Positions 26,054 through 34,746 of a stretch of DNA of 64,000 nucleotides are shown in pieces. The stretch's first letter is position 1. Every line of letters starts with the position of its first letter. The DNA is from Pseudomonadota bacterium (lineage in GTDB: Bacteria > Pseudomonadota > Gammaproteobacteria > Burkholderiales > Rhodocyclaceae), in NCBI GenBank assembly GCA_018262235.1, contig JAGTRY010000002.1:1-64000 (forward strand), written 5' to 3'. A model generated the notes under the pieces. It was not told where the DNA came from, ran no database searches, and worked only from the letters and a program-made list of their open reading frames with translations. The position numbers were made by a program, and so were the translations under genes.

Positions 26054-26347
26054 ATGAGTCAAGAACAATCCTCGGCCGCCGCACCCGACACCGCGCTTGA
26101 GCGCGAAGTTGCCGCAATGATCGTCAGCGCCCTGAATCTGGACAACAACCCGGACGAGATCAAGGCCGAAGATGCCTTGTACGGCGACGAAGGCCTCGGG
26201 CTGGATTCGATCGACATCCTGGAAGTGGCACTGGTCATTTCCAAGCGCTTCGGCTTCCAGCTCAAAGCCGACAGTGAAGACAATTTCCGCATCTTCGGTT
26301 CACTGCGCAGCCTGACCGACTACATCGCGGCTCACCGGACCAAGTGA
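26054..26347 (+). CDS. apeE: Acyl carrier protein of the aryl polyene cluster (first ACP)
   Basis: 97 residues. The phosphopantetheine site is GLGLDSIDILEVA (Ser about 54). It has a longer N-terminus and an extended tail with FRIFGSLRSL, like the first of two ACPs in aryl polyene clusters. It should carry growing polyene chains or the aryl starter. Assignment as ApeE rather than ApeF is by gene order only. The next gene begins at its stop (TGATG). Confidence 0.85.
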   Translation: MSQEQSSAAAPDTALEREVAAMIVSALNLDNNPDEIKAEDALYGDEGLGLDSIDILEVALVISKRFGFQLKADSEDNFRIFGSLRSLTDYIAAHRTK

Positions 26348-26997
26348 TGTCCGGCAAGCAGGTGCTGCGCCTGGGACTGGCAGCTTTGTTCGGCGCGGCT
26401 TACCTGTGGTTGGGGCATCTGGCCTCGATCTCTGCCGACCCGCCGCTAGTAAGCATCATCATGGGGCTCGCCCCGCTGACGGCCAGCGCGGTGGTGCTCG
26501 TCTGGCACTCCCGTTCGGTCGGGCTGCAACTGCTGTGTGCGGCATGCCTGATCGGCATGGTGCTGGAAATCGACTTCCTGCGCAGCAACACCGCCTGGGT
26601 CTATCTCATCCAGCATGCCGGCATGCATATCATGCTCGGGGTGATGTTCGGGCGCACGCTCAGCCATGGTTACGCAGGCGCCCTGTGCTCGCGGATTTCG
26701 TGCTTCGTCTATCCGGAACCGCTCAACGATGCGTTTTTCCGCTATGCCTGGAAGGTCACGCTGGTGTGGACGATCTACTTTGCGGCGGCAGCCACGGTTT
26801 CGATCCTGCTGTTCTTCTTCGGACCACGGGAAGCCTGGTCGATCTTTGCCAATCTGCTGACTCCGGTACTGATCGGTGCGATTTTCGTCATCGAGTACCT
26901 CGTCCGCCTGCGCGCCCTGCCGCAACGCCAGCACATTTCCATCGCCCAGACCATCCGAGCCTACCGCGAGTATTCGCAACGCACCACGCCGCGCTGA
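26347..26997 (+). CDS. apeG: Aryl polyene cluster inner-membrane protein (COG4648)
   Basis: 216 residues with about six hydrophobic segments. This membrane protein sits between the ACP and the ligase in most aryl polyene clusters and is called ApeG; its function is unknown. Recognisable parts are LIQHAGMHIMLGVMFGRTL and the CFVYPEPLNDAFFRYAWKVT loop. Start taken at ATG 26347; GTG 26344 is one codon earlier and equally readable. Confidence 0.8.
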   Translation: MSGKQVLRLGLAALFGAAYLWLGHLASISADPPLVSIIMGLAPLTASAVVLVWHSRSVGLQLLCAACLIGMVLEIDFLRSNTAWVYLIQHAGMHIMLGVMFGRTLSHGYAGALCSRISCFVYPEPLNDAFFRYAWKVTLVWTIYFAAAATVSILLFFFGPREAWSIFANLLTPVLIGAIFVIEYLVRLRALPQRQHISIAQTIRAYREYSQRTTPR

Positions 26998-27004
26998 GCC
27001 TGCC

Positions 27005-28339
27005 ATGACGACCTTGCCGCTCCTGCCCGATCTACCGGCACACCAGATTGTCGCTTTCCGCCAGGGGCAAGCGATCAATCGCGCCGTGTTCCTGCACGAT
27101 GTGCTGGGCCTGGCTCAACGCCTGCCAGCCGACCGGCCGCTGCTGAATCTGTGCCAGGACCGCTACCTGTTTGCGCTCGGCCTGTTCGCGGGGATTGTCC
27201 GCGGCAACCTGAGCCTGCTGCCCAATTCGACCGCACCGGAAAGCCTGCATGCCCTGCAGGCGCAGCACCCCGATCTGCTGTGCCTGCATGATCACGCGGA
27301 CGTGCCGTCCGGCTTCGAGTTGCTGCGGGTCGAACCCCGCCCGCCCATGCCCAGCCCGACGCTCCCGCCGATGCCGCAGATCGCGGCGGATCAACCGGTC
27401 GCGCTCGTGTTCACCTCCGGGTCGACCGGGACCCCGCAGCCCCATATCAAGCGCTTCGGCCGGCTCGTCAACATCACGCGTGCCGGCGCTGCGCGCATCT
27501 GGGCGGAAACCGGCGGGCCTTGTGCGGTGCTCGGCACGGTACCTTTCCAGCACATGTACGGGCTGGAATCCAGCGTGCTGCTGCCGTTGCTGGGCGGCGG
27601 CATCCTGTGTGCCGAACGACCTTATTTCCCGGCCGACGTCGCGGCGGCACTGGAAGCACTGCCAACGCCCCGCTTTCTGGTGACCACGCCCTTCCATCTG
27701 CGCAACCTGCTCGAAGCCCAGATCCCCATCCCGCCCTTGGCCGCGCTGGTCTCGGCCACCGCGCCGCTCACGCGTGAGCTGGCCCTGCAAGCCGAGCGCC
27801 AGCTGGATGCGCCGGTCCTGGAGATCTACGGGTCGACCGAGACCGGCCAGATGGCAACCCGGATACCGACCCGGACCGAGCAATGGACGCTGTTCCCGGA
27901 AATTTCACTGATCCGCGAGGGCGAAACCACCATCGCCAGCGGCGCTTACACGGAGCAGGACATCGTCCTGGGCGATGTGCTGGAGCTGCTCGATGCGCAG
28001 CATTTCCATCTGCTCGGGCGTGGTGCCGACATGATCAACATCGCCGGCAAACGCAGTTCGCTGGCCTTCCTCAACAACGTGATCCTGCGTCTGCCGGGCG
28101 TGCGTGATGCCGCTTTCTGCCTGCCGCATGATGGCGAGGCCAGCCGGCTCGCCGCCTTCGTGGTGGCGCCCGGCGTCACCGCCCGCGAAATCCAGCAAGG
28201 CTTGCGTGCCTACGTGGACGCGGTCTTCCTGCCTCGTCCGATCATTTTCGTCGACAGCCTGCCGCGCAATGCCACCGGCAAGATTCCGGCCGCAGCACTG
28301 GCCGGGCTGATCGCCACCCATCTGGATGCCGGGGCCTGA
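27005..28339 (+). CDS. apeH: Aryl-ACP ligase (AMP-dependent acyl-activating enzyme, ApeH-like)
   Basis: 444 residues, shorter than usual acyl-CoA ligases. Core motifs are present: LVFTSGSTGTPQPHIK (P-loop, about residue 136), PFQHMYGLE, EIYGSTETGQMA and LGRGADMINIAGKRSS, ending in LPRNATGKIP with the catalytic Lys. In the studied aryl polyene systems this enzyme loads the hydroxybenzoate starter onto the ACP. The chorismatase in the other operon would supply the acid. The ORF-track start lies inside apeG. Confidence 0.9.
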   Translation: MTTLPLLPDLPAHQIVAFRQGQAINRAVFLHDVLGLAQRLPADRPLLNLCQDRYLFALGLFAGIVRGNLSLLPNSTAPESLHALQAQHPDLLCLHDHADVPSGFELLRVEPRPPMPSPTLPPMPQIAADQPVALVFTSGSTGTPQPHIKRFGRLVNITRAGAARIWAETGGPCAVLGTVPFQHMYGLESSVLLPLLGGGILCAERPYFPADVAAALEALPTPRFLVTTPFHLRNLLEAQIPIPPLAALVSATAPLTRELALQAERQLDAPVLEIYGSTETGQMATRIPTRTEQWTLFPEISLIREGETTIASGAYTEQDIVLGDVLELLDAQHFHLLGRGADMINIAGKRSSLAFLNNVILRLPGVRDAAFCLPHDGEASRLAAFVVAPGVTAREIQQGLRAYVDAVFLPRPIIFVDSLPRNATGKIPAAALAGLIATHLDAGA

Positions 28340-28636
28340 ATGCATACCCTGCCCCTGTCCATCCCGGCCGATCATCCGGCTTTCGCGGGCCATTTCCCGG
28401 GGCGTCCCATCGTGCCCGGCGTGGTCCTGCTCGACCAGGCCCAGTTGCTGATCGAAGCGGCCACGCAACGCCGCATCCGCGGCATCGCCATGGCCAAGTT
28501 CCTCAGCCCGGTGAGCCCCGGCGAGGCTTTGTGGCTGGACTATGATCCCGCTGCATCCGGCGTGCGCGGCGAGATCCGTGCGGCAGACCGCAAGGTGGCC
28601 AGCCTGCGTTTCACCCTGATGGATCAGGCCGCATGA
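28340..28636 (+). CDS. apeI: 3-hydroxyacyl-ACP dehydratase, small hotdog protein (ApeI-like)
   Basis: 98 residues. DHPAFAGHFPGRPIVPGVVLLD has the FabA/FabZ-like His and central helix. In aryl polyene synthesis it forms a heteromeric dehydratase with ApeP, which is encoded later in the same operon. It begins right after the ligase stop and overlaps the following acyltransferase. Confidence 0.9.
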   Translation: MHTLPLSIPADHPAFAGHFPGRPIVPGVVLLDQAQLLIEAATQRRIRGIAMAKFLSPVSPGEALWLDYDPAASGVRGEIRAADRKVASLRFTLMDQAA

Positions 28637-29577
28637 ACGCGCCCGCCGACCCGCCCCGCGCCGTGTCCGGAAAACCGGAGTGGATGCGCCGGGAAGAACG
28701 CGGCAGCCTGTTCTGGCTGCGCGTGATGAGCGGACTCTCCCTGCATCTCGGGCGTCCGCTGTCGCGACTGATCGTGTACGGGATCGCGCTGTACTTCCTG
28801 CTCACGGCACCGGCCGCGCGCTCGGCTTCGCGCCAGTACCTGAACCGGGCACTGGGCCGTCCGGCGAACTGGCTGGACCTGTACCGCCATATCCTGGTCT
28901 TTTCGAGCACGATCCACGACCGGCTGTTCCTGATCCGCGACCGCGAGGACGTTTTTGACATCCAGTGGCACGGCGACGAGGCGCTCTATGCCAAGCTTGC
29001 AGAGGCCGGCGGGCTGTTCCTGTTCGGCGCGCATCTCGGTAGTTTCGAAATCATGCGCACGCTGGCGCGCAGCAAGTCCCACCTCAAGATCTGCATGGCG
29101 ATGTATGCCGACAACGCGCGCCAGATCACCAGCACACTGGCCGCGATCAATCCGCAGGCCATGCAGGACATCATTGCTCTCGGGCAGCTCGATTCGATGC
29201 TGACGATCCACCACAAACTGGAAGAAGGCGCGATGGTCGGCATCCTCGCCGACCGTGCCACGGGGGCAGACCGTTACCAGTCCGTGTCCTTTCTGGGCGC
29301 GCCAGCGCATTTCCCGACCGGACCGTTCCGCATGGCCGCGATGCTGGGCCGTCCGGTTTTCTTCATGGTGGGTCTGTATCGCGGCGGCCGCTGTTACGCG
29401 GTACATTTCGAACAGATCGCCGACTTCAATGGCGTGACGTGCGAACAACGCCCGGCCGCTGTCCGCGCCGCGATGGAACGCTACGTGGCCGTGCTGGAGA
29501 AACACTGCCGCAACCAGCCTTACAACTGGTTCAATTTCTACGATTTCTGGGAATCCGGTCGTCATGATCAAGCCTGA
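28633..29577 (+). CDS. LpxL/HtrB-type lipid acyltransferase
   Basis: 314 residues, one N-terminal hydrophobic segment. LFGAHLGSFEIMR has the HxxxxE catalytic motif of lauroyl/myristoyl transferases, and GILADRATGADRYQSV plus FLGAPAHFPTGPFRMA are typical later blocks. In many aryl polyene clusters this domain is fused to a glycosyltransferase (ApeJ). Here it stands alone and a family 2 glycosyltransferase is in the other operon. It should acylate the lipid carrier of the pigment. Confidence 0.88.
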   Translation: MNAPADPPRAVSGKPEWMRREERGSLFWLRVMSGLSLHLGRPLSRLIVYGIALYFLLTAPAARSASRQYLNRALGRPANWLDLYRHILVFSSTIHDRLFLIRDREDVFDIQWHGDEALYAKLAEAGGLFLFGAHLGSFEIMRTLARSKSHLKICMAMYADNARQITSTLAAINPQAMQDIIALGQLDSMLTIHHKLEEGAMVGILADRATGADRYQSVSFLGAPAHFPTGPFRMAAMLGRPVFFMVGLYRGGRCYAVHFEQIADFNGVTCEQRPAAVRAAMERYVAVLEKHCRNQPYNWFNFYDFWESGRHDQA

Positions 29578-30151
29578 ATTCCGACACATCCTGGCCGCCC
29601 TGCTCACCGGCCTGCTCGCGGCCAACAGCCTGGCAGCCGACTGGCAGATCAACACGCTGATGCAGCAGCTGGCCCTGAGCAAGAGCGGGCACGCTTCCTT
29701 CGTCGAGAAGAAGTACATCGGCATCGTCGACAAACCAGTCGTCTCCTCCGGCGAGCTGTTCTTCACGGCCCCCGACAAGCTGGAGAAACGCACCCTCAAG
29801 CCGCGCGCCGAAAGCCTGGTTCTCGATGGCCAGCGCCTGACCATCGACCGCCCCGACAAGGCACGCCTGAGTCTGAATCTGCAGGATTATCCGGAAGCCG
29901 CCGCCTTCGTCGAAAGCATCCGGGGCACACTGGCCGGCGACAAATCGGCACTGGAAAAGGTCTACCGGCTCACCCTGAATGGCACACAGGAAAAGTGGCA
30001 ACTGATCCTGCTGCCAAAGTATTCGCGCATGAGCGATCTGGTCTCCCGCATCGTCGTCAATGGTACCCAGGGCGAAATCCGGCGCATCGACTTCGACCTG
30101 CCGGATGGTGACCGCTCCGAGATGCTCGTCACCAAGGTGGCTGCCCAGTAA
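29564..30151 (+). CDS. apeL: LolA-like outer-membrane lipid carrier (ApeL-like)
   Basis: 195 residues. A signal peptide (ILAALLTGLLAANSLAA) precedes a LolA-like beta fold: VVSSGELFFTAPDKLEKRTLKP is the part that lines the hydrophobic pocket. It overlaps the acyltransferase gene by 14 bases and the exporter gene by one (TAATG). Proposed role: carry the pigment lipid through the periplasm, handing over from the exporter. Confidence 0.87.
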   Translation: MIKPEFRHILAALLTGLLAANSLAADWQINTLMQQLALSKSGHASFVEKKYIGIVDKPVVSSGELFFTAPDKLEKRTLKPRAESLVLDGQRLTIDRPDKARLSLNLQDYPEAAAFVESIRGTLAGDKSALEKVYRLTLNGTQEKWQLILLPKYSRMSDLVSRIVVNGTQGEIRRIDFDLPDGDRSEMLVTKVAAQ

Positions 30152-32493
30152 TGAACCGTCGTCTGCTACCGCTCGCCCTCTGGTTTCTCGCCCTCGCCGC
30201 CTGCATCGCGGTGATCGCGCAGACCCGCTTTGTGGCGGACCTGACGGCATTCATGCCGCGGGCGCCGAATGCCCGCCAGCAGATGCTCATCGAACAGCTG
30301 CGCGACGGCATCATCGCTCGTCTGATCATGGTCGGGATCGAAGGGGGCGACGCCGCCGAGCGGGCCCGCCTGTCCCGCGAACTGGCCGCGCGCCTGCGGA
30401 CCGATCCCGCCTTCATCGGCGTGCAGAACGGCGAAGCCGCCACCGAAGCACGCGACCGTGCGTACTTCTTCGACAACCGCTACCTCCTCAGCCCTGCCGT
30501 CACGGCGGAACGCTTCAGCGCCGAAGGCTTGCAGGGAGCCATCGAACGCTCGCTCGAAGCCCTCTCCGGCAATGCCGGTCTGATGCTGAAAAAGCTGCTG
30601 CCGCATGACCCGACCGGCGAGACCCTGAGCCTGCTGGAGCAATTCTCCGGCGACAATCATCCCCGCCAGCTGGAAGGCGCCTGGGCCTCGCGCGATGGCA
30701 CACGCGCCCTGCTGCTGATCCAGACTGGCGCCGAAGGCTCGGACACCGATGCCCAGGCCCGGGCCCTGGACAGCATCCGCAGCGCCTTCGCGCACATCCC
30801 CGGGCGTGCAGCGGACACCCGTCTGCTCATGAGCGGCACGAGCGTGATGTCGGTCGCCTCGCGCGAGCGCATCCAGGGCGACATCCATCGCCTTGCGCTG
30901 TTCAGCACGGTGCTGGTCATCGGCCTGCTGCTCACCATCTACCGTTCGCCACGCCTGCTGATCCTGGGCCTGCTGCCGGTGGCTTCGGGCGTCCTCGCCG
31001 GGGTGAGTGCCGTCAGCCTGAGCTTCGGCAACATCCACGGCCTGACCCTGGCCTTCGGCAGCACCCTGATCGGCGAATCGGTGGATTACTCGATCTACCT
31101 GTTCATCCAGCGCGCGGCCGGCATCGAAGCCCGCCGCTTCTGGCGCACCATGGGCCTCGGCGTATTGTGTTCGCTGGCCGGTTTCTCCGTCCTGCTGGTC
31201 TCCGGCTTCCCCGGTCTGGCGCAGCTGGGCGTGTACTCGATTGCCGGTCTGATCGCCGCGGCCCTGACTGCCCGCTATGTGTTGCCCGGCCTGATGCCGC
31301 AGCAACTCAAGCTGCGCGATCTCGCCGGCCCGGCCCGTCAGGTCGACCGCGCCTTCCGTTTCGCCCGCCACCTGCGCCCGCTGCTGCTGGTCGCCGTGGT
31401 CAGTGCCGGCGTCTGGGTTGCCTGGCAGGGCGATGCGATCTGGAATCGCCAGCTCAACGCCCTCAGCCCGGTCACGCCGGCAGAGCAGGCGCTGGATCTG
31501 TCGCTGCGCAACGAGATGGGCGCACCGGACATGCGCTACATCGCCGCGCTCGCCGCGCCGGATTCCGAAACCGCCCTGCAAGCTGCCGAAGCCCTGGGTG
31601 CGGTGCTGCAAGCCCAGGTCGCCGCGGGCAAGCTGGCCGGCTTCACCTCGCCCGCGCAATTCCTGCCGAGCCAGCAGGTCCAGGCCGCGCGCCGTGCCGC
31701 CCTGCCGGACGAAGCCACGCTGCGCGCCCGTCTCGCCAAGGCGCTGCGCGACCAGCCCATCCAGCCCGCACGCCTGGAAGGCTTCATCACCGATGTGCAG
31801 AACACCCGCCAGCACGCCTTGCTCACCCGCAAGGATCTCGCCGGCACATCTGCCGCGCTGGGCGTCGATTCGCTGCTGGTGCAACGCGCCCATGACGTGC
31901 TGGTGCTGGTCCCGCTGCGTGCGCCCGCCGGTCAGGAACTCATCGACATCCCGGCCCTGGATGCGGCCATCCACGCGGCCGGCCTCAAGGAGGTCACCGT
32001 GCTGGACATCCTCGAAGAATCGACCAGCCTGTTCTCCAGCTATCTCAACGAGGCCAAGCTGCTGGTCGGCGGCGGCATGCTCGTGATCTTCCTGCTCCTG
32101 CTGTTCGCCTTGCGTTCCCTGCCCCGCGCCTTGCGTGCCACCGCGCCACTGGCCTGCGCGGTGATCGGTGTGACGGCCGGCCTGCTCCTGTGCGGCATCA
32201 CGCTGACCATCCTGCATCTGATCGGGCTGTTGCTGGTGGTCGCCATCGGCCGCAACTACACGCTGTTCTTCGACGCGGGCAGCCACACCGGCAACCCGGC
32301 GCAGCAACGCCAGGTACAGATTTCCATCGTGGTGGCGAACCTCACGGCAGTGGGCAGCTTCGGCGTCCTCGCCCTGTCGGAAGTCCCCGTACTCTCGTAT
32401 CTGGGCAGCACCGTCGGCCCCGGCACTTTCCTCGCCCTCGTTTCCGCGGCAATCCTCGCCAGCAAGGCTCCGGCAGATGCGCACGCTGACTGA
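30151..32493 (+). CDS. apeM: MMPL/RND-superfamily exporter (ApeM-like)
   Basis: 780 residues. Two halves, each with one hydrophobic segment, a periplasmic domain, and a group of about five more segments (around 245-385 and 625-775). The GESVDYSIYLFIQ block matches the GxxxD(Y/F) motif of MMPL lipid transporters. In the second half, the equivalent site reads AIGRNYTLFF, so the acidic residue is lost there, as is usual for this pigment branch. It should flip the aryl polyene lipid across the inner membrane. Confidence 0.9.
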   Translation: MNRRLLPLALWFLALAACIAVIAQTRFVADLTAFMPRAPNARQQMLIEQLRDGIIARLIMVGIEGGDAAERARLSRELAARLRTDPAFIGVQNGEAATEARDRAYFFDNRYLLSPAVTAERFSAEGLQGAIERSLEALSGNAGLMLKKLLPHDPTGETLSLLEQFSGDNHPRQLEGAWASRDGTRALLLIQTGAEGSDTDAQARALDSIRSAFAHIPGRAADTRLLMSGTSVMSVASRERIQGDIHRLALFSTVLVIGLLLTIYRSPRLLILGLLPVASGVLAGVSAVSLSFGNIHGLTLAFGSTLIGESVDYSIYLFIQRAAGIEARRFWRTMGLGVLCSLAGFSVLLVSGFPGLAQLGVYSIAGLIAAALTARYVLPGLMPQQLKLRDLAGPARQVDRAFRFARHLRPLLLVAVVSAGVWVAWQGDAIWNRQLNALSPVTPAEQALDLSLRNEMGAPDMRYIAALAAPDSETALQAAEALGAVLQAQVAAGKLAGFTSPAQFLPSQQVQAARRAALPDEATLRARLAKALRDQPIQPARLEGFITDVQNTRQHALLTRKDLAGTSAALGVDSLLVQRAHDVLVLVPLRAPAGQELIDIPALDAAIHAAGLKEVTVLDILEESTSLFSSYLNEAKLLVGGGMLVIFLLLLFALRSLPRALRATAPLACAVIGVTAGLLLCGITLTILHLIGLLLVVAIGRNYTLFFDAGSHTGNPAQQRQVQISIVVANLTAVGSFGVLALSEVPVLSYLGSTVGPGTFLALVSAAILASKAPADAHAD

Positions 32494-33151
32494 TTGCCTC
32501 GCGTCGCGCCCGGACACGTTGCTGGTGCTGCTGCCCGGCGCCCACACCGAGCTGGAGGATTTCGCCCGCCATGGCTTCATCGAGGCCGTGCGCAGTCGCG
32601 ACATCGAAGCCGACATCCTGGTCGCCGACCTGAATTACACCCATGTCATGGCGCGGACGGTCGCCAGCACCCTGCATGAACGGGTGATCCTGCCGGCACG
32701 GCAGGCAGGCTATCGAGACATCTGGCTGGCCGGGATCTCGCTCGGCGGTCTGAATGCCTTGCTGTATGCCGCGGAACACGCCGCCGGCCTGGCCGGCATC
32801 CATCTGCTCGCGCCTTATCCCGGCACCGCCGACATCGTTGCCGAAATCCGCACGGCAGGTGGCCCGCACGCCTGGGCACAAACGCCGGCAGCCGAGCTCG
32901 GTGATGAACGCGTCATCTGGCGCTGGCTGGTCGCGCAGCAAGCGGCCGATTCGCCCCTGCCGGTGAGTTTTGGTTGCGGCAGCGAAGACCGTTTCATCCG
33001 CAACCAGCGTCTGCTCGCCGACTTGCTGCCAGCCGAGCGCGTGACGTATCAGCCCGGCGGCCATGACTGGCCGGTCTGGCGGACACTCTGGTCTGCCTGG
33101 CTGGAAGAGGCGCCGCTGCCTTGCCGCGCAGCCATCGGAGCGTGCGGATGA
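32477..33151 (+). CDS. Alpha/beta hydrolase in the aryl polyene operon
   Basis: 224 residues. LLVLLPGAHTELEDFA opens the fold, GISLGGLNALLYAA is the nucleophile elbow (Ser about 84), FGCGSEDRFI carries the acid and GGHDWPVW the His. So the triad is complete. It overlaps the exporter gene by 17 bases. Such hydrolases are not part of the E. coli/Xenorhabdus aryl polyene core. No separate ApeK thioesterase was found, so this enzyme may release chains or edit ACPs; this is inference. Confidence 0.82.
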   Translation: MRTLTDCLASRPDTLLVLLPGAHTELEDFARHGFIEAVRSRDIEADILVADLNYTHVMARTVASTLHERVILPARQAGYRDIWLAGISLGGLNALLYAAEHAAGLAGIHLLAPYPGTADIVAEIRTAGGPHAWAQTPAAELGDERVIWRWLVAQQAADSPLPVSFGCGSEDRFIRNQRLLADLLPAERVTYQPGGHDWPVWRTLWSAWLEEAPLPCRAAIGACG

Positions 33152-33954
33152 AGCCATCCCGGTCCTGGCGCCCGTCGCCCTTCCTCCTGCTCTCCGTGCT
33201 GATCCATGCCGGCGCGCTTGCGCTGTGGTACTTCCACCCGGCAACCTGGCCATGGGCACTCGGGATTTTGCTGACCAGCCACGCCAGTGTCGTGGCGGCG
33301 GGTCTGCTGCCACGCAGCCGTCTGCTCGGCCCCAACCTCACCCGTCTGCCAGCCGCCAGCAGGGCCCGCGGCGAAGTCGCCCTCACGATTGATGACGGGC
33401 CCGATCCCGAAGTGACGCCACGCGTGCTGGAAATCCTTGCCCGCCACGGCGCACGGGCCAGCTTCTTCTGCATTGGCGAACGTGCGGCGGCCCATCCCGA
33501 ACTCATCCGCGCCATCGTTGCGGGCGGACACCGCATCGAGAACCACGGCCAGCATCACCGCAAACACGCTTCGTTCTACGGCCCGGGCGCCTGGCTGCAC
33601 GAAGTCGGCGAAGCGCAAGCCACCCTGGCCCGCCTGAGCGGACAGCTGCCCTGCCATTTCCGGGCGCTGGCCGGCTTGCGCAATCCCTTTCTCGACCCGG
33701 TCCTGCGTCGTCTCGACATGCGTCTGGCAAGCTGGACACGCCGCGGTTACGACACCCGGAGCGGAGACGCCGACTGTGTCTTTGCACGCCTGACCCGGCA
33801 GCTTGCCGCTGGCGACATCCTGTTGCTGCACGATGGCAATGCAGCCCGCACGGCCACCGGCGAAGCGGTGATCCTGGCCGTGCTGCCACGCCTGCTTGAA
33901 CTGCTGGCCGCGCGCCAGCTGACTCCCGTTTCCTTGCCCGTCGATCCGTCATGA
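33148..33954 (+). CDS. Membrane-anchored polysaccharide deacetylase (NodB-like)
   Basis: 268 residues. Two hydrophobic N-terminal spans (about 12-55) are followed by a NodB fold: ALTIDDGPDPEVTPRVLEIL carries the catalytic Asp pair and HRIENHGQHHRKH the metal His pair (variant of HSxxHxxH). RALAGLRNPF stands where an RxPxG motif is usual. DILLLHDGN is motif 5. Enzymes of this family remove N-acetyl groups from amino sugars. In a pigment operon with a glycosyltransferase, it may deacetylate a lipid-linked amino sugar. The ATG overlaps the previous stop. Confidence 0.88.
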   Translation: MKPSRSWRPSPFLLLSVLIHAGALALWYFHPATWPWALGILLTSHASVVAAGLLPRSRLLGPNLTRLPAASRARGEVALTIDDGPDPEVTPRVLEILARHGARASFFCIGERAAAHPELIRAIVAGGHRIENHGQHHRKHASFYGPGAWLHEVGEAQATLARLSGQLPCHFRALAGLRNPFLDPVLRRLDMRLASWTRRGYDTRSGDADCVFARLTRQLAAGDILLLHDGNAARTATGEAVILAVLPRLLELLAARQLTPVSLPVDPS

Positions 33955-34715
33955 AGCGTTCCCTGAAAAAGCAGCTCATCCATCTCGCCACCCTGCCCTT
34001 CAAGTCCGTCGGCATCGTCCATTACTACTGGGGACACGGCAAACTCGGCGGGGACCCGATCTTTGCCGCACTGCTCGACGAGCAGATCTTCCCGTCGGAT
34101 GCGCGCATCATCGATCTGGGCTGCGGCCGGGGCTTGCTCGCAGCGTGGTTCCTCGCGGCCGAGAAGCTCTTCCTGGACGGCGGCTGGCCTGCGGATGCCG
34201 CACCGCCCCCGACCGGCCTGCGTTTTCGCGGGCTGGAATTGATGGGGCGCGAAGCCGAGGCCGGCAACCGGGCGCTGCAGCCTATCTATCCGGGCCGGGC
34301 GAGCCTCGCCCAGGGGGACTTGCGCCAAGCTGACCTGAGCCAGCTCGATGTGGTGGCAATTCTCGATGCCCTGCATTACGTGAACTACGCCGAACAGGAT
34401 GTGGTCCTCGACCAGATCCGTGCGGCCCTCGGCCCCGGCGGTCTGTTCCTGACCCGTGTCGGCGATGCCGGAGCCGGTTTGCGCTTCTTCCTGAGCCAGA
34501 TCGTCGACCGCAGCATCTCTTTCGTTCAGGGCCACCGCCTGCCACGCATGTGGTGCCGGCCGATCCAGGAATGGGTCCGGATCCTCGAAGCGCGCGGTTT
34601 TGAAGTCCGCACCCAGCCCATGAACGGCGCCAATCCGTTTGCCAACATCATGCTGGTGGCCAAATTGCCGGGACACCCGGGCGAGCACACGGGGAACCCG
34701 GCCCGCATCGGTTAA
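33951..34715 (+). CDS. SAM-dependent methyltransferase of the aryl polyene operon
   Basis: 254 residues. The SAM loop is RIIDLGCGRGLLAAWFL, about residue 53. HYYWGHGKLGGDPIFAALL at the N-terminus is characteristic of the small methyltransferase of these clusters (ApeB-like). It might methylate the aryl ring or a carboxyl group. Overlap with the deacetylase gene shows coupling. The last 12 residues are loosely conserved. Confidence 0.82.
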   Translation: MKRSLKKQLIHLATLPFKSVGIVHYYWGHGKLGGDPIFAALLDEQIFPSDARIIDLGCGRGLLAAWFLAAEKLFLDGGWPADAAPPPTGLRFRGLELMGREAEAGNRALQPIYPGRASLAQGDLRQADLSQLDVVAILDALHYVNYAEQDVVLDQIRAALGPGGLFLTRVGDAGAGLRFFLSQIVDRSISFVQGHRLPRMWCRPIQEWVRILEARGFEVRTQPMNGANPFANIMLVAKLPGHPGEHTGNPARIG

Positions 34716-34746
34716 AATCCAGCCTGAATTTTCATCTGGAGTCCCT

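Noticed and set aside
30166-32616. 816-residue minus-strand ORF opposite the exporter gene, and similar long antisense ORFs (4543-6306, 12176-13192, 13486-14568, 36112-37083)
   Set aside because: All are shadows of well-recognised genes on the other strand in GC-rich DNA. Their translations are rich in Arg, Gly, His and Gln and match no family.
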